Origin: Verrucomicrobiia bacterium
GTDB lineage: Bacteria > Verrucomicrobiota > Verrucomicrobiia > Verrucomicrobiales > Akkermansiaceae
DNA length: 41,825 nucleotides
Reading direction: 5' to 3'
NCBI GenBank assembly: GCA_030430455.1
Contig: JAUIJB010000028.1
Coordinates: 1 to 41,825 of the forward strand
A program made the translations under genes and the position numbers. This document shows positions 29,909 through 38,654 of this stretch, piece after piece. The notes below the pieces were generated by a model. That model had not been told where the DNA came from. It made no database searches and worked only from the letters and a program-made list of their open reading frames with translations. Numbering within the stretch: the stretch's first letter is position 1; each line of letters opens with the position of its first letter.

Positions 29909-32900
29909 ATGAGGGGACTGATCGATTTCCTGCTGCGCCAGCCGATCACCATCGCGGTCGGGACCCTGCTGGCGATCTTCACCGGGATCCTCGCGATCAC
30001 CCGGGTGCCCGTGCGGATGACGCCCGAGGTCTCCTCGGTGGTCGTGGCCGTGACGACCAACTGGGAGAACGCCTCCTCCGAGGAAGTCGAGTCGGACATC
30101 ATCGAGGAGCAGGAACGCGTGCTGGGCGAGGTCGCCGGACTCGAGTCGATGATCAGCACCAGCGCCGCCGGGCAGGGGACGATCCGGCTCGAGTTCGAGA
30201 CCGGGACCGACATCAAGGCGGCCGAGAGCGAGGTGCTGCAGAAGCTCGACGAGGTGCCGGCCTACCCCGACGGGGTGCTGCAGCCGGTGGTCCTCGACGT
30301 CGACCCGGAGTCGGCCGACTACATCGCCTGGATCGGCCTGTTCTCGACCGACCCCGCCTTCGATCCCGGCCAGCTCTACGACTTCATGGACCGCAGCATG
30401 AAGCCGCGCTTCGAGCGGATCCCGGGGATCAGCCAGGTCCAGGTCCGCGGAGCGACGGCCTCCGAGCTGCAGGTCGTGGTCGACCCCGTCGCCCTCGCCC
30501 AGCGCGGGGTCACCTTCGCCCAGCTGCGCCAGGGGATCCTGGCGGCGAATGCCAACTTCTCCGGCGGCAGCATCCCGATGGGCAAGCGCGACTTCCGGAT
30601 CCGCGCCACCGGCCGCTTCGAGACGCCCGAGGAGGCCGCCGAGATGATCGTCTTCCGCGACGAGGCTGGCCCGGTCTATCTCGGCGACATCGCCGAGATC
30701 CGCAACGACTGGAAGGAGCCGACCTCGTGGGTCCGCTCGCGCGGCCAGCGCGCCGCGTTCTTCAACTACCAGCTCCAGCGCGGGGCCAACCTGCTGGAGA
30801 CCATGGACCTGCTCAAGGCGGAGGTCGCGGAGCTCAACGAGCCCGGCGGCCTGCTCGAGGAGAAGGCGCGCCAGCTGGGCCTCGACGGGACCCTCGAGCT
30901 GGTGCAGACCTACGATGCCTCAACCTACGTCGAGGACGCCTTCGTGCTGGTGCGCTCGAACCTCGTCCTCGGTGGCGTGCTGGCCACCATCACCCTGTTG
31001 TTCTTCCTGCGCAGCGTGCGCGCGGTGGGGATCATCGCGATCGCGATCCCGGTCTCGACCATCGCCTCGTTCACCGTCCTGGTGATGCTGGGCCGCTCGA
31101 TCAACATCATCTCGCTCGCCGGGCTGGCCTTCGCGATCGGCATGGTCGTCGACAACTCGATCGTGGTGATCGAGAACATCTTCCGCCACCTCGAGATGGG
31201 CAAGAAACCCTTCGCCGCCGCGCGCGACGGCGCGCAGGAGGTCGGCGGGGCGGTGCTGGCGTCGACGCTCACCACGGTGGTCGTGTTCGCGCCGATCCTG
31301 CTCATCGAGGAGCAGGCCGGCCAGTTGTTCCGCGACATCGCACTGGCGATCATGGCGGCGGTCACCCTGTCGCTGGTGGTCAGCCTCACGGTGATCCCGG
31401 TGGCCTCCGGCAAGTGGCTCAGCCAGCAGCGCAAGGACGACGCCCCCTCGACCTTCGACCGGGTCTTCGGCTCGCGCTTCTTCCGCATCCTCGGCAAGCC
31501 CTTCCACCCGCTGATCGTGCTGTTCCAGCGCGCTCCCGACCTGGCCGCCGGAGCCGTCGCGGCGATCACCGCGACCTGGGCGAGACGCCTGGCGGTCATC
31601 GCCGCGTTCTTCGTCATCTGCGCCCTCGGCGTGCCGATGCTCAAGCCGCCGCTCGACTACCTGCCGCAGGGCAACCGCAACCTCGTGTTCGGCCTGCTCT
31701 TCCCGCCGCCGGGATACAACCTGGAAATGCTGTCGGAGATGGGCGGGCGGATCGAGGACCGCATCGAGCCGCTGTGGGAGGCGACGCCGGACAAGTACGG
31801 CATCGAGACCCGGATGTCCGGCGGCGTGGAGGTCGTCGAGGACCATCGCCAGCCGGTTCCGCTCGCCGACGGCTCGGGTGAGACCGTGCTGCCGCCGCCG
31901 CTCGACAACTACTTCCTGGTGTCCTTCGAGGGCCGCATGTTCCACGGCGGGATCTCGGAGGACAAGAAGCGGGTCGCCGACCTGATCCCGGCCTTCAATG
32001 CGGCGACCTCCGGGACCGCCGCGCCCGACACCTTCGCCTTCGCCCAGCAGATGCCGCTGTTCCGCGTTGGCGGGTCGACCGGGTCGGCGGTGCAGATCGA
32101 CTTCCGCGGCCGCGACCTCGACGCCGTCTCGCAGGCGGCGGGGGCGGCGATGGGGGCGCTGCGCAATGCCATGCCGGCGGGGTCGAACATCACCCCGGCG
32201 CCGCCGAACTTCGCCTATCCCCTCGACGAGATGCGGGTGGTGCCCAACGACGACCGCCTGCGCGAGCTCGAGATGACCCGCACCGACCTCGGCCTCGCCG
32301 TGCAGGCCGGCGGCGACGGCATCGTCCTGTTCCGCGACTACGAGCAGAGCGGCGAGCTCAAGGACATCAAGATCCTGACCCGGCGCGAGCAGGATGAGGC
32401 GCCGCTCGACAAGCTGATGGACCTGCAGCTGGCGACGCCGACCGGGGACATCGTCGACCTGCGCTCGGTGGCCACGCTCGAGCGGGTGCGCGGGCCGGAC
32501 CAGATCCGCCACGTCGACCGCCAGCGCGCGGTCACGCTCGAGCTGACCCCGCCGCCCGGCCAGCCGCTGGAAACGGTGATCGACCAGGTCAACGAGGTCG
32601 TTGCCCAGCTCCGCACGGGCGGCGCGATCCCGCCGGGGGTCGATGTCAGCCTGTCCGGCTCGGCCGGCAAGCTGGCCGAGATCACCGAGGCCCTGCTGGG
32701 CGACGGCACCTTGGCGGGGACGATCAGCAGCAGCCTGGTGATGGCCTTCATCGTGATCTACCTGCTGATGGTCGTGCTGTTCCAGAGCTGGAGCTACCCG
32801 CTGGTGATCATGCTCAGCGTGCCGCTGGCGACCTTCGGGGGATTCCTCGGGCTCGCGATCGTCCACCAGGCGAGCAAGCTCGACCGCTACATGCCGGTGC

Positions 32901-33292
32901 AGAACCTCGACATGCTCACCATCCTCGGCTTCGTGATCCTCGCCGGGGTGGTGGTGAACAACGCGATCCTGATCGTCCACCAGGCGCTCAATTTCATGAA
33001 GGAAGAGGGCACCGACCCGCTCGAGGCGGTGGTCGAGAGCGTGCGCAGCCGGGTGCGGCCGATCCTGATGTCGACGCTGACATCGGTCGGCGGGATGCTG
33101 CCGCTGGTGCTGATGCCGGGGGCGGGCTCGGAGCTCTACCGCGGGCTGGGCGCGGTGGTGGTCGGCGGCCTTTCGGTCAGCACGGTGTTCACCATCTTCC
33201 TGGTTCCCACGGTGCTCAGCGTGATCTTCGCGCTGCGCACGCCGCAGGCCGACGAGGAACCCGCAGCCGAACCGGAGGGCGAGCCGGCATGA
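29909..33292 (+). CDS. RND efflux pump inner-membrane transporter
   Basis: 1127 aa, AcrB/HAE-1-like proton antiporter. Twelve helices arise from a 6+6 duplication with two large periplasmic loops. TM4 contains GLAFAIGMVVDNSIVVIENI, with Asp-Asn where AcrB has Asp-Asp (407/408). The repeated half shows GFVILAGVVVNNAILIVHQAL (TM10) and the RPILMSTLTSVGGMLPL loop. The N-terminus LLRQPITIAVGTLLAIFTGILA is typical. It is about 80 residues longer than AcrB, mostly in the second periplasmic loop (around 600-720). The substrate is unknown. The next gene overlaps by ATGA. Confidence 0.93.
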   Translation: MRGLIDFLLRQPITIAVGTLLAIFTGILAITRVPVRMTPEVSSVVVAVTTNWENASSEEVESDIIEEQERVLGEVAGLESMISTSAAGQGTIRLEFETGTDIKAAESEVLQKLDEVPAYPDGVLQPVVLDVDPESADYIAWIGLFSTDPAFDPGQLYDFMDRSMKPRFERIPGISQVQVRGATASELQVVVDPVALAQRGVTFAQLRQGILAANANFSGGSIPMGKRDFRIRATGRFETPEEAAEMIVFRDEAGPVYLGDIAEIRNDWKEPTSWVRSRGQRAAFFNYQLQRGANLLETMDLLKAEVAELNEPGGLLEEKARQLGLDGTLELVQTYDASTYVEDAFVLVRSNLVLGGVLATITLLFFLRSVRAVGIIAIAIPVSTIASFTVLVMLGRSINIISLAGLAFAIGMVVDNSIVVIENIFRHLEMGKKPFAAARDGAQEVGGAVLASTLTTVVVFAPILLIEEQAGQLFRDIALAIMAAVTLSLVVSLTVIPVASGKWLSQQRKDDAPSTFDRVFGSRFFRILGKPFHPLIVLFQRAPDLAAGAVAAITATWARRLAVIAAFFVICALGVPMLKPPLDYLPQGNRNLVFGLLFPPPGYNLEMLSEMGGRIEDRIEPLWEATPDKYGIETRMSGGVEVVEDHRQPVPLADGSGETVLPPPLDNYFLVSFEGRMFHGGISEDKKRVADLIPAFNAATSGTAAPDTFAFAQQMPLFRVGGSTGSAVQIDFRGRDLDAVSQAAGAAMGALRNAMPAGSNITPAPPNFAYPLDEMRVVPNDDRLRELEMTRTDLGLAVQAGGDGIVLFRDYEQSGELKDIKILTRREQDEAPLDKLMDLQLATPTGDIVDLRSVATLERVRGPDQIRHVDRQRAVTLELTPPPGQPLETVIDQVNEVVAQLRTGGAIPPGVDVSLSGSAGKLAEITEALLGDGTLAGTISSSLVMAFIVIYLLMVVLFQSWSYPLVIMLSVPLATFGGFLGLAIVHQASKLDRYMPVQNLDMLTILGFVILAGVVVNNAILIVHQALNFMKEEGTDPLEAVVESVRSRVRPILMSTLTSVGGMLPLVLMPGAGSELYRGLGAVVVGGLSVSTVFTIFLVPTVLSVIFALRTPQADEEPAAEPEGEPA

Positions 33293-34671
33293 GCAGGGGA
33301 CTTCGATCATCCGCGGCCTGGACGGCCGTGCTTGCAGCCGTCCTCTCGTCCTGCGCGGTGGGGCCCGACTACGAGGCACCGTCCGTCGAGTTGGAGGCTT
33401 CGTTCAAGAACGCCGGGTTCGACGCGCCGCCACCCGAGGGCTCGTGGTGGTCGCTGTTCGACGACGGCGAGCTGAACCGCCTGATCCGCATGGCCGACCG
33501 GCAGGGGCCGAGCGTGCAGGCGGCGCTGGCGCGCTACGACCTGGCGCGCGCCGACCTCGGCCTGGCGCGGGTCGATGCCTTCCCGGCGGTGACCGGCGAC
33601 GGCTACGCGCGGCGCCAGAGCGACAGTGGCAACCGCAACTTCTCCGCGGGCACCTACAACGACTACCGCGCGGCCCTCAACCTGTCGTGGGAGATCGACC
33701 TGTGGGGCCGGGTGCGGCGCCAGGTCGGCGCGGCCGAGGCCGGCATGGAGGCGGCCGGCTACGACTACCAGGGCGCGGTGCTGTCGCTGCGCGGCGAGGT
33801 CGCGCGGGCTTACTTCTCGCTGCGCTTCGCCGATGCCGAGATCGCCCTGCTGGAGGAAACCGCCAACCTGCGCGGCGAGGCGCGCAGGCTGATGAAGGCG
33901 CGCTTCGAGGGCGGGGCGAGCAGCCGGATCGACTACGAGCGCGCGGTCACCGAGCACGAGAGCGTGCTGGCCGAGCTGGCCCAGCTGCGCGCCCAGCGCG
34001 GCAGGTTCGAGAACGCCCTCGCGGCTCTGGTCGGGACCGACCCCTCGGGGTTCCGGATGGGTGGCGGGGCGACCCCGTCGATCCCGCGCGTTCCCTCGGC
34101 GGTTCCCTCGGACTTGCTGCGGCGGCGACCCGACATCGCCGCGGCCGAGCGCCGGCTGGCCTCGGCGAGCGAGACGATCGGCCTGGTCGTGGCCAGCTTC
34201 CTGCCGCGGATCTCGATCGCCGCCGAGGGCGGGGTGCAGTCGCTGCGCACCAGCGACCTCTTCAACGGTGGCTCGCAGCTGTGGAGCCTGGGTCCCGAGA
34301 TCCAGCTGCCGACCTTCCAGGGCGGCGCGCTGGGCCAGAACAAGAACAAGGCCGAGGCGGCCTACCGCGAGGCGCTCGCCAACTACCGCGACGCCCTGCT
34401 GCAGGCCGTGCGCGAGACCGAGGACTCGCTGCTGGACGCCCGCGAGCTGGCCAATGCCTCGGGCTCGCGGCGGCGTGGGGCGGCGAGCGCGGAGACCGCT
34501 GCCGGGCTGATCCGCAAGCGCTTCATCGGCGGCGCCACCGACTACTTCGAGGTGGTCGATGCCGAGCGCACCTCGCTGGCCGAGCAGCGCGCCGCGCTGC
34601 AGGTCGACCTCGCCCGCGCCCTCGCCGCCACCCGCCTGGTCCAGGCGCTGGGCGGGGGATGGCAGCGCTAA
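33289..34671 (+). CDS. Outer-membrane efflux lipoprotein (NodT/OprM type)
   Basis: 460 aa. The signal peptide ends in lipobox LSSC, lipidated at Cys22, followed by AVGPDYEAP, the NodT-family opening. Two outer-membrane-efflux repeats are visible: LNLSWEIDLWGRVRRQVGAAEAG (first half) and LGPEIQLPTFQGGALGQNKNKAEAAYREA (second half), with long coiled segments between. It completes the tripartite pump with the two genes before. The start overlaps the RND stop in ATGA. Downstream lies a 264-bp gap with only repeats. Confidence 0.93.
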   Translation: MSRGLRSSAAWTAVLAAVLSSCAVGPDYEAPSVELEASFKNAGFDAPPPEGSWWSLFDDGELNRLIRMADRQGPSVQAALARYDLARADLGLARVDAFPAVTGDGYARRQSDSGNRNFSAGTYNDYRAALNLSWEIDLWGRVRRQVGAAEAGMEAAGYDYQGAVLSLRGEVARAYFSLRFADAEIALLEETANLRGEARRLMKARFEGGASSRIDYERAVTEHESVLAELAQLRAQRGRFENALAALVGTDPSGFRMGGGATPSIPRVPSAVPSDLLRRRPDIAAAERRLASASETIGLVVASFLPRISIAAEGGVQSLRTSDLFNGGSQLWSLGPEIQLPTFQGGALGQNKNKAEAAYREALANYRDALLQAVRETEDSLLDARELANASGSRRRGAASAETAAGLIRKRFIGGATDYFEVVDAERTSLAEQRAALQVDLARALAATRLVQALGGGWQR

Positions 34672-34875
34672 GCTGGCAGGGCCGCAACGGACCGCGCGAC
34701 CCCAGTCGCGCCCGCCCGCGGCCCATCCTGCCCCAGGTGCGTGCCGCGTCCCGGACCGTTGTTGCAAAACCACCGGACTCGCTGGTCCGAGGTTGATGAC
34801 CGCAGATTTGCCTGGCGGCCATCTTCGCAGCGCTCCGGTTCGCAGATGATTTCTGAAATCCGCGGCTTCCCCTTC

Positions 34876-34903
34876 GATGGCCCCAAAGGGATGGCCCCAA
34901 AGG
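34876..34903. repeat. 14-bp tandem duplication in the convergent intergenic region
   Basis: GATGGCCCCAAAGG occurs twice back to back in the 264-bp gap (34672-34935) between the outer-membrane efflux gene and ccoP, which converge. The same gap has a weak hairpin CGGAC-6 nt-GTCCG (34774-34789) that may be part of termination. No gene was recognised in the gap. Confidence 0.55.
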
Positions 34904-34935
34904 GTCCAGCGGCTTCGTTGAGTTGGTCCCGGACC

Positions 34936-35607
34936 CTATTCCACCACCAGCGCGCCGCTCTCGTCGAAGGTTGCGCCCTCGAAGTCCTGCGGGTTCTTCG
35001 CGATGATGAAGGCGGTGAGCTCGGCGACGTCCTTGGGGCCGAGGCTGCCGCCACCCTTGGCGACCATTGGCACGCCGTTGTAGCCGGGCTCGCCGGGAGG
35101 GGTGCCCTCGTTGATCATCTTGAAGATCGCCATGGGCGCCTTGCCGTAGGTCCACTCGCCGTCGTTGAGCGGGCGGCCGGGAAGCGGCACCCCGCTCATC
35201 TTGGCGTCCAGCTCCGCCCCGTGGCAGGCGATGCAGATCTGCGAGTAGGTGGCCTCGCCGCTGGCGACGATGTTCGGGTCGGTCGCCCACTCCTCGATCA
35301 GCACCTGGTCCGACAGGCTCGAGAGGGTCGCGGCAAGGGCCTCCTCGCGCCTCTCCTTCACCTCGGTGACCTTGGCGACGATCCTCTCCTGGTCGGTCCG
35401 GTAGTTGTCGGTGTAGTAGTAGAGGACCCAGTAGCCGACGAACCACACGACGGCGCCGTAGAAGGTGAACAGCCACCAGTTGGGCAGCTTCTGGTCGAAC
35501 TCCTGGATGCCGTCGTACTCGTGCTCACGAAGGACGACCTCTCCCTTCTTGCGGGCGAAGTCGCCGCGGCGGATTTCGGAATCGTTTGAGTCTTTGGAAT
35601 CGGACAT
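34936..35607 (-). CDS. ccoP: Mono-heme CcoP subunit of cbb3 cytochrome oxidase
   Basis: 223 aa. The N-terminal charged part ends in YDGIQEFDQKLPNWW, the CcoP signature before its membrane helix (LFTFYGAVVWFVGYWVLYYY, ~46-65). One c-type heme site follows, CIACH (125-129), with a Met in GVPMVAK as possible sixth ligand. Canonical CcoP has two CxxCH sites and ~290-310 residues, so this is the single-heme form. It lies 29 nt after ccoQ and is the last gene of the block. Confidence 0.9.
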   Translation of the reverse strand: MSDSKDSNDSEIRRGDFARKKGEVVLREHEYDGIQEFDQKLPNWWLFTFYGAVVWFVGYWVLYYYTDNYRTDQERIVAKVTEVKERREEALAATLSSLSDQVLIEEWATDPNIVASGEATYSQICIACHGAELDAKMSGVPLPGRPLNDGEWTYGKAPMAIFKMINEGTPPGEPGYNGVPMVAKGGGSLGPKDVAELTAFIIAKNPQDFEGATFDESGALVVE

Positions 35608-35636
35608 GGCGGGTCGGGGCGTGGAAGGGTGGTGGA

Positions 35637-35801
35637 TCAGCGTTCCTGGTCCTCGAGTGGGAGCGAGGCGAGGCGGCGGCGCTCCGAGGGCCGCAGGCGG
35701 ATCGCCCGGATCGTGGTGACGAGGAAGACCGTGAAGAGGATGACGAAGGCGGACATCTGGATGATGGTCGCCCAGTCCTCGTAGAAGATGCGCTTGAACA
35801 T
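35637..35801 (-). CDS. ccoQ: CcoQ-like small cbb3 subunit
   Basis: 54 aa. Short amphipathic N-terminus (MFKRIFYEDWATI), one helix (IQMSAFVILFTVFLVTTI, ~14-31), then a basic tail (RLRPSERRRLA). Position between ccoNO and ccoP, size and single helix match CcoQ/FixQ. The sequence itself is too short for family proof. Confidence 0.75.
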   Translation of the reverse strand: MFKRIFYEDWATIIQMSAFVILFTVFLVTTIRAIRLRPSERRRLASLPLEDQER

Positions 35802-35809
35802 GGCTCTGC

Positions 35810-35861
35810 GGGTGGGTGGGTCCGGGAATCGGGTCGGGTGGGTGGGTCCGGGAATCGGTGG
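35810..35861 (+). repeat. Two 26-bp tandem repeats with G-quadruplex pattern
   Basis: Each unit is (GGGT)x3 followed by CCGGGAATCGG and three varied bases; copies begin at 35810 and 35836. On the plus strand each contains four G3 runs with 1-, 1- and 3-nt loops, a classic G-quadruplex pattern. It fills the gap between ccoNO and ccoQ, so the transcribed strand carries it as C-rich RNA. Confidence 0.7.
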
Positions 35862-35877
35862 TCGGGTGTGCCGTGGT

Positions 35878-38421
35878 TCAGTTGGTCGGCTCGGCCTCGG
35901 CCTCGCTGGCCGCGGTCTTGCCGTCGCGATACTCGAGCGAGCGGCCGGTGAGGCTGCGGTAGGAGTCGGGGTCCAGCGGGGTGGGCTCCGGCGGGCCGTC
36001 CTTCTCGACCACGCGGTAGCTGCCGAGCTTCTGCATGTAGGCGATCAGGGCGATGATCTTGCGCTGCGAGAACTCGGCGACGAGCTCCTCGCCGGTGGCC
36101 TCGGGCATGCCGTCGTAGGTGACCGGGGCCTCGCCCTCGAAGAGCGTCCTCGAGATGGCCGTCGCCTGGTCGAGCGCGGCCTGCTCGATCTCGTGCTTGT
36201 CCATCGCCTCGTAGGGGACGCCGAGCTGGGTCTGCACCGCGATCTTCTTCGGCAGCGCCTTGATGTCGGTCTTCTCCTCGAAGAGCCACGGGTAGGGCGG
36301 CATGTTCGAGTCCTGGTTCGCCCAGCGCGGGTTGCGGAAGTGGAACCAGTGCCACTTGTTGTCGCGGCGACCCGAGCGGACGTGCTCGGAACCCTCGACC
36401 AGCGGGCCGCCCTCGCGGGCGAGGTCCGGACCGGTGCGCTTCGAGCCCCACTGGAAGGGGTGGTCGTAGATCGACTCGCCGAGGTGCGAGAAGTCGTCGT
36501 CGTGCCCGGCCCGGCCGTAGCGGAGGACGTCGGGCATCAGCGTGCGGATCATCTGCGAGTGGCAGTTGTAGCAGCCCTCGGAGACGTAGATGTCGCGCCC
36601 GGCGAGCTCGAGCGGCGTGTAGAGCTCCTGCAGGCGGCCCTCGATGTTGTCGTCGCGGTTGACGAGCAGCGAGGGGATGATCTGCACGGCGCCGCCGATG
36701 ATTACGGCGACCGCGACCAGGATGGTGAAGGGCAGGTAGTTGTGGAGCAGCCGCTCGTGCCAGTTGTTCCACTTCATGCCGTTGCGCTTGAAGCCGTGGA
36801 CCCCCTTGACGGCCAGCAGGACGAGGGCGATGAGGGCGGCCTTGTCGGCGTGCGGCGGGAGGAAGAACCACAGGCAGAGGAGCACGCAGCCGAGCAGGCT
36901 GTAGGCGACCGGATCGTTGAAGATCGTCTTGCCGAGCGGCATCTCGTCCTTCTCGGTCTCCGGCACGGTCACCTCGACGGTGTCGTTGTGCGGCTGGCCC
37001 GAGCGGGCGGTCTTCCAGATGTTCACCGCGCAGAGGATGAAGCCGAGCAGGAACAGGAGGCCACCGAAGGAACGCAGGATGTACTCGACCTGGATCGCCT
37101 TGAGCGTCTCGACGAACTCGTATTTCAGGGTGGTGCCGTCGGGGTTGGTTTCACCGAGCATCAGGCCCTGAAGGACGCCGGCGGTCCACATGGCCGCGAC
37201 GTAGAGGAGGATACCCACCAGGCCGATCCAGAAGTGCATGTTGGCGAGCGAGGTCGACCACAGCCTGGTCTTCCACAGCCGCGGCGCGAGCCAGTAGAAC
37301 ATGCCGGCGGCCATGAAGCCGTTCCAGCCGAGCGCCCCGGAGTGGACGTGGCCGATGGTCCAGTCGGTGTAGTGGGAGAGCTGGTTGACGGCGCGGATCG
37401 AGAGCAGCGGGCCCTCGAAGGTGGCCATGCCGTAGAAGGTCACGCCGGCGGCGAAGAACTTGATGACCGGATCGGTGCGGAGCTTGGCCCAGGCACCGCG
37501 CAGCGTGAGCAGGCCGTTGAGCATGCCGCCCCAGGAGGGTGCCCACAGCATCAGCGAGAAGAGCATGCCGAGCATCTGCAGCCAGCGCGGCAGCGAGGTG
37601 TTGAGCAGGTGGTGCGGGCCGGCCCAGATGTAGATGAAGACCAGCGACCAGAAGTGGACGATCGACAGCCGGTAGGAGTAGACCGGCCGGTTCGCCGCCT
37701 TCGGCAGGTAGTAGTACATGATTCCCAGGATCGGGGTGGTCAGGAAGAAGGCGACGGCGTTGTGGCCGTACCACCACTGCACCAGCGCGTCCTGAAGGCC
37801 GCCGAAGACCGGGTAGGAGTGGATCAGCGAGGTCGGGATCGAGAGGTGGTTGACGATGTAGAGCATCGCCACCGTGACGATGGTGGCGATGTAGAACCAG
37901 AGGGCGACGTAGAGGCTCGGCTCGTTGCGCTTGGCGAGGGTCCAGAAGAAGTTGACGGCGAAGATCACCCAGATCAGGGCGACGGCGATGTTGATCGGCC
38001 AGATCAGCTCGGCGTATTCCTTGCCGCGGGTCAGGCCGGCGGGGAGGGTGATCGCCGCGGCGACGATGATCAGCTGCCAGCCCCACATGTGGATTTTCGA
38101 CAGCAGGTCGGAGGCGGTGCGCGTCTTGCAGAGCCGCTGGGTGGAGTAGTAGACGCCCGCGAACATCATGTTGCCGACGAAGGCGAAGATCACCGCGTTG
38201 GTGTGCAGCGGACGCAGGCGGCCGAAGGTGATGTACTGCAGCCCGTCGCCCTGGAACAGGCCGAAGGTGATGGCTTCGAGGAACTTTCCGTTCATCTGCC
38301 ACCACGAGAGCTGGGTGGCGGCGATGACGCCGACGAGCATGCCGACGATTCCCCAGATGATGGAGAAGATCATGAACTGGCGAACCGTCTTGTCGTCGTA
38401 GGTGATCGTGGTGGTGTTCAT
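35878..38421 (-). CDS. ccoNO: Fused CcoN-CcoO cytochrome cbb3 oxidase
   Basis: 847 aa, catalytic plus mono-heme c subunit in one chain. The N half has the heme-copper ligands: His73 (PLHTNAV), the CuB His220 with tyrosines at 236-238 (GHNAVAFF...MYYYLP), His270-His271 (GPHHLLNTS), and His358 and His360 (IGHVHSGALGWNGF). After ~480 come two membrane segments, then the CcoO domain with CYNCH (617-621) and a possible Met ligand in SNMPPYPWLF. It reduces O2 to water and pumps protons at low oxygen. In most bacteria CcoN and CcoO are separate proteins. The start is at ATG 38421; 74 nt separate it from ccoS. Confidence 0.95.
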   Translation of the reverse strand: MNTTTITYDDKTVRQFMIFSIIWGIVGMLVGVIAATQLSWWQMNGKFLEAITFGLFQGDGLQYITFGRLRPLHTNAVIFAFVGNMMFAGVYYSTQRLCKTRTASDLLSKIHMWGWQLIIVAAAITLPAGLTRGKEYAELIWPINIAVALIWVIFAVNFFWTLAKRNEPSLYVALWFYIATIVTVAMLYIVNHLSIPTSLIHSYPVFGGLQDALVQWWYGHNAVAFFLTTPILGIMYYYLPKAANRPVYSYRLSIVHFWSLVFIYIWAGPHHLLNTSLPRWLQMLGMLFSLMLWAPSWGGMLNGLLTLRGAWAKLRTDPVIKFFAAGVTFYGMATFEGPLLSIRAVNQLSHYTDWTIGHVHSGALGWNGFMAAGMFYWLAPRLWKTRLWSTSLANMHFWIGLVGILLYVAAMWTAGVLQGLMLGETNPDGTTLKYEFVETLKAIQVEYILRSFGGLLFLLGFILCAVNIWKTARSGQPHNDTVEVTVPETEKDEMPLGKTIFNDPVAYSLLGCVLLCLWFFLPPHADKAALIALVLLAVKGVHGFKRNGMKWNNWHERLLHNYLPFTILVAVAVIIGGAVQIIPSLLVNRDDNIEGRLQELYTPLELAGRDIYVSEGCYNCHSQMIRTLMPDVLRYGRAGHDDDFSHLGESIYDHPFQWGSKRTGPDLAREGGPLVEGSEHVRSGRRDNKWHWFHFRNPRWANQDSNMPPYPWLFEEKTDIKALPKKIAVQTQLGVPYEAMDKHEIEQAALDQATAISRTLFEGEAPVTYDGMPEATGEELVAEFSQRKIIALIAYMQKLGSYRVVEKDGPPEPTPLDPDSYRSLTGRSLEYRDGKTAASEAEAEPTN

Positions 38422-38495
38422 ACGGGGCGGATCGGGTCTTGGGCGGTAGTCGGAAGAGGGGAGGGTTGGGTGGTCGAAGCCGTTGTCGGGAGGGC

Positions 38496-38654
38496 TCAGT
38501 CCTCGGGGGACTGGTGATCGGAGTCGTCGAGCGGAAGCAGCGAGTCCCGTTCGGGCGAGGAGTGGCGCGAGCGGAACAATTCGGCGGCGAAACAGACGAT
38601 GAAGATCCCGGCGAGACAGGAGCTCACGAGGATGGTCAGGGCGATTACGTTCAT
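38496..38654 (-). CDS. ccoS: CcoS-like small cbb3 maturation protein
   Basis: 52 aa. An N-terminal membrane helix (VIALTILVSSCLAGIFIVCFAAELF, residues ~3-27) and a polar, acidic tail. Size and gene order fit CcoS, which helps insert cofactors into CcoN. The typical FDD near the helix end is not present. ATG 38654 overlaps the upstream stop in ATGA. Confidence 0.65.
   Translation of the reverse strand: MNVIALTILVSSCLAGIFIVCFAAELFRSRHSSPERDSLLPLDDSDHQSPED

Noticed and set aside
30920..33379. An 819-residue minus-strand frame over the RND gene
   Set aside because: Low-complexity mirror of a clear RND transporter.
35788..38517. A 909-residue plus-strand frame over the cbb3 genes
   Set aside because: Mirror frame of ccoNO, which has all heme and copper ligands on the minus strand.
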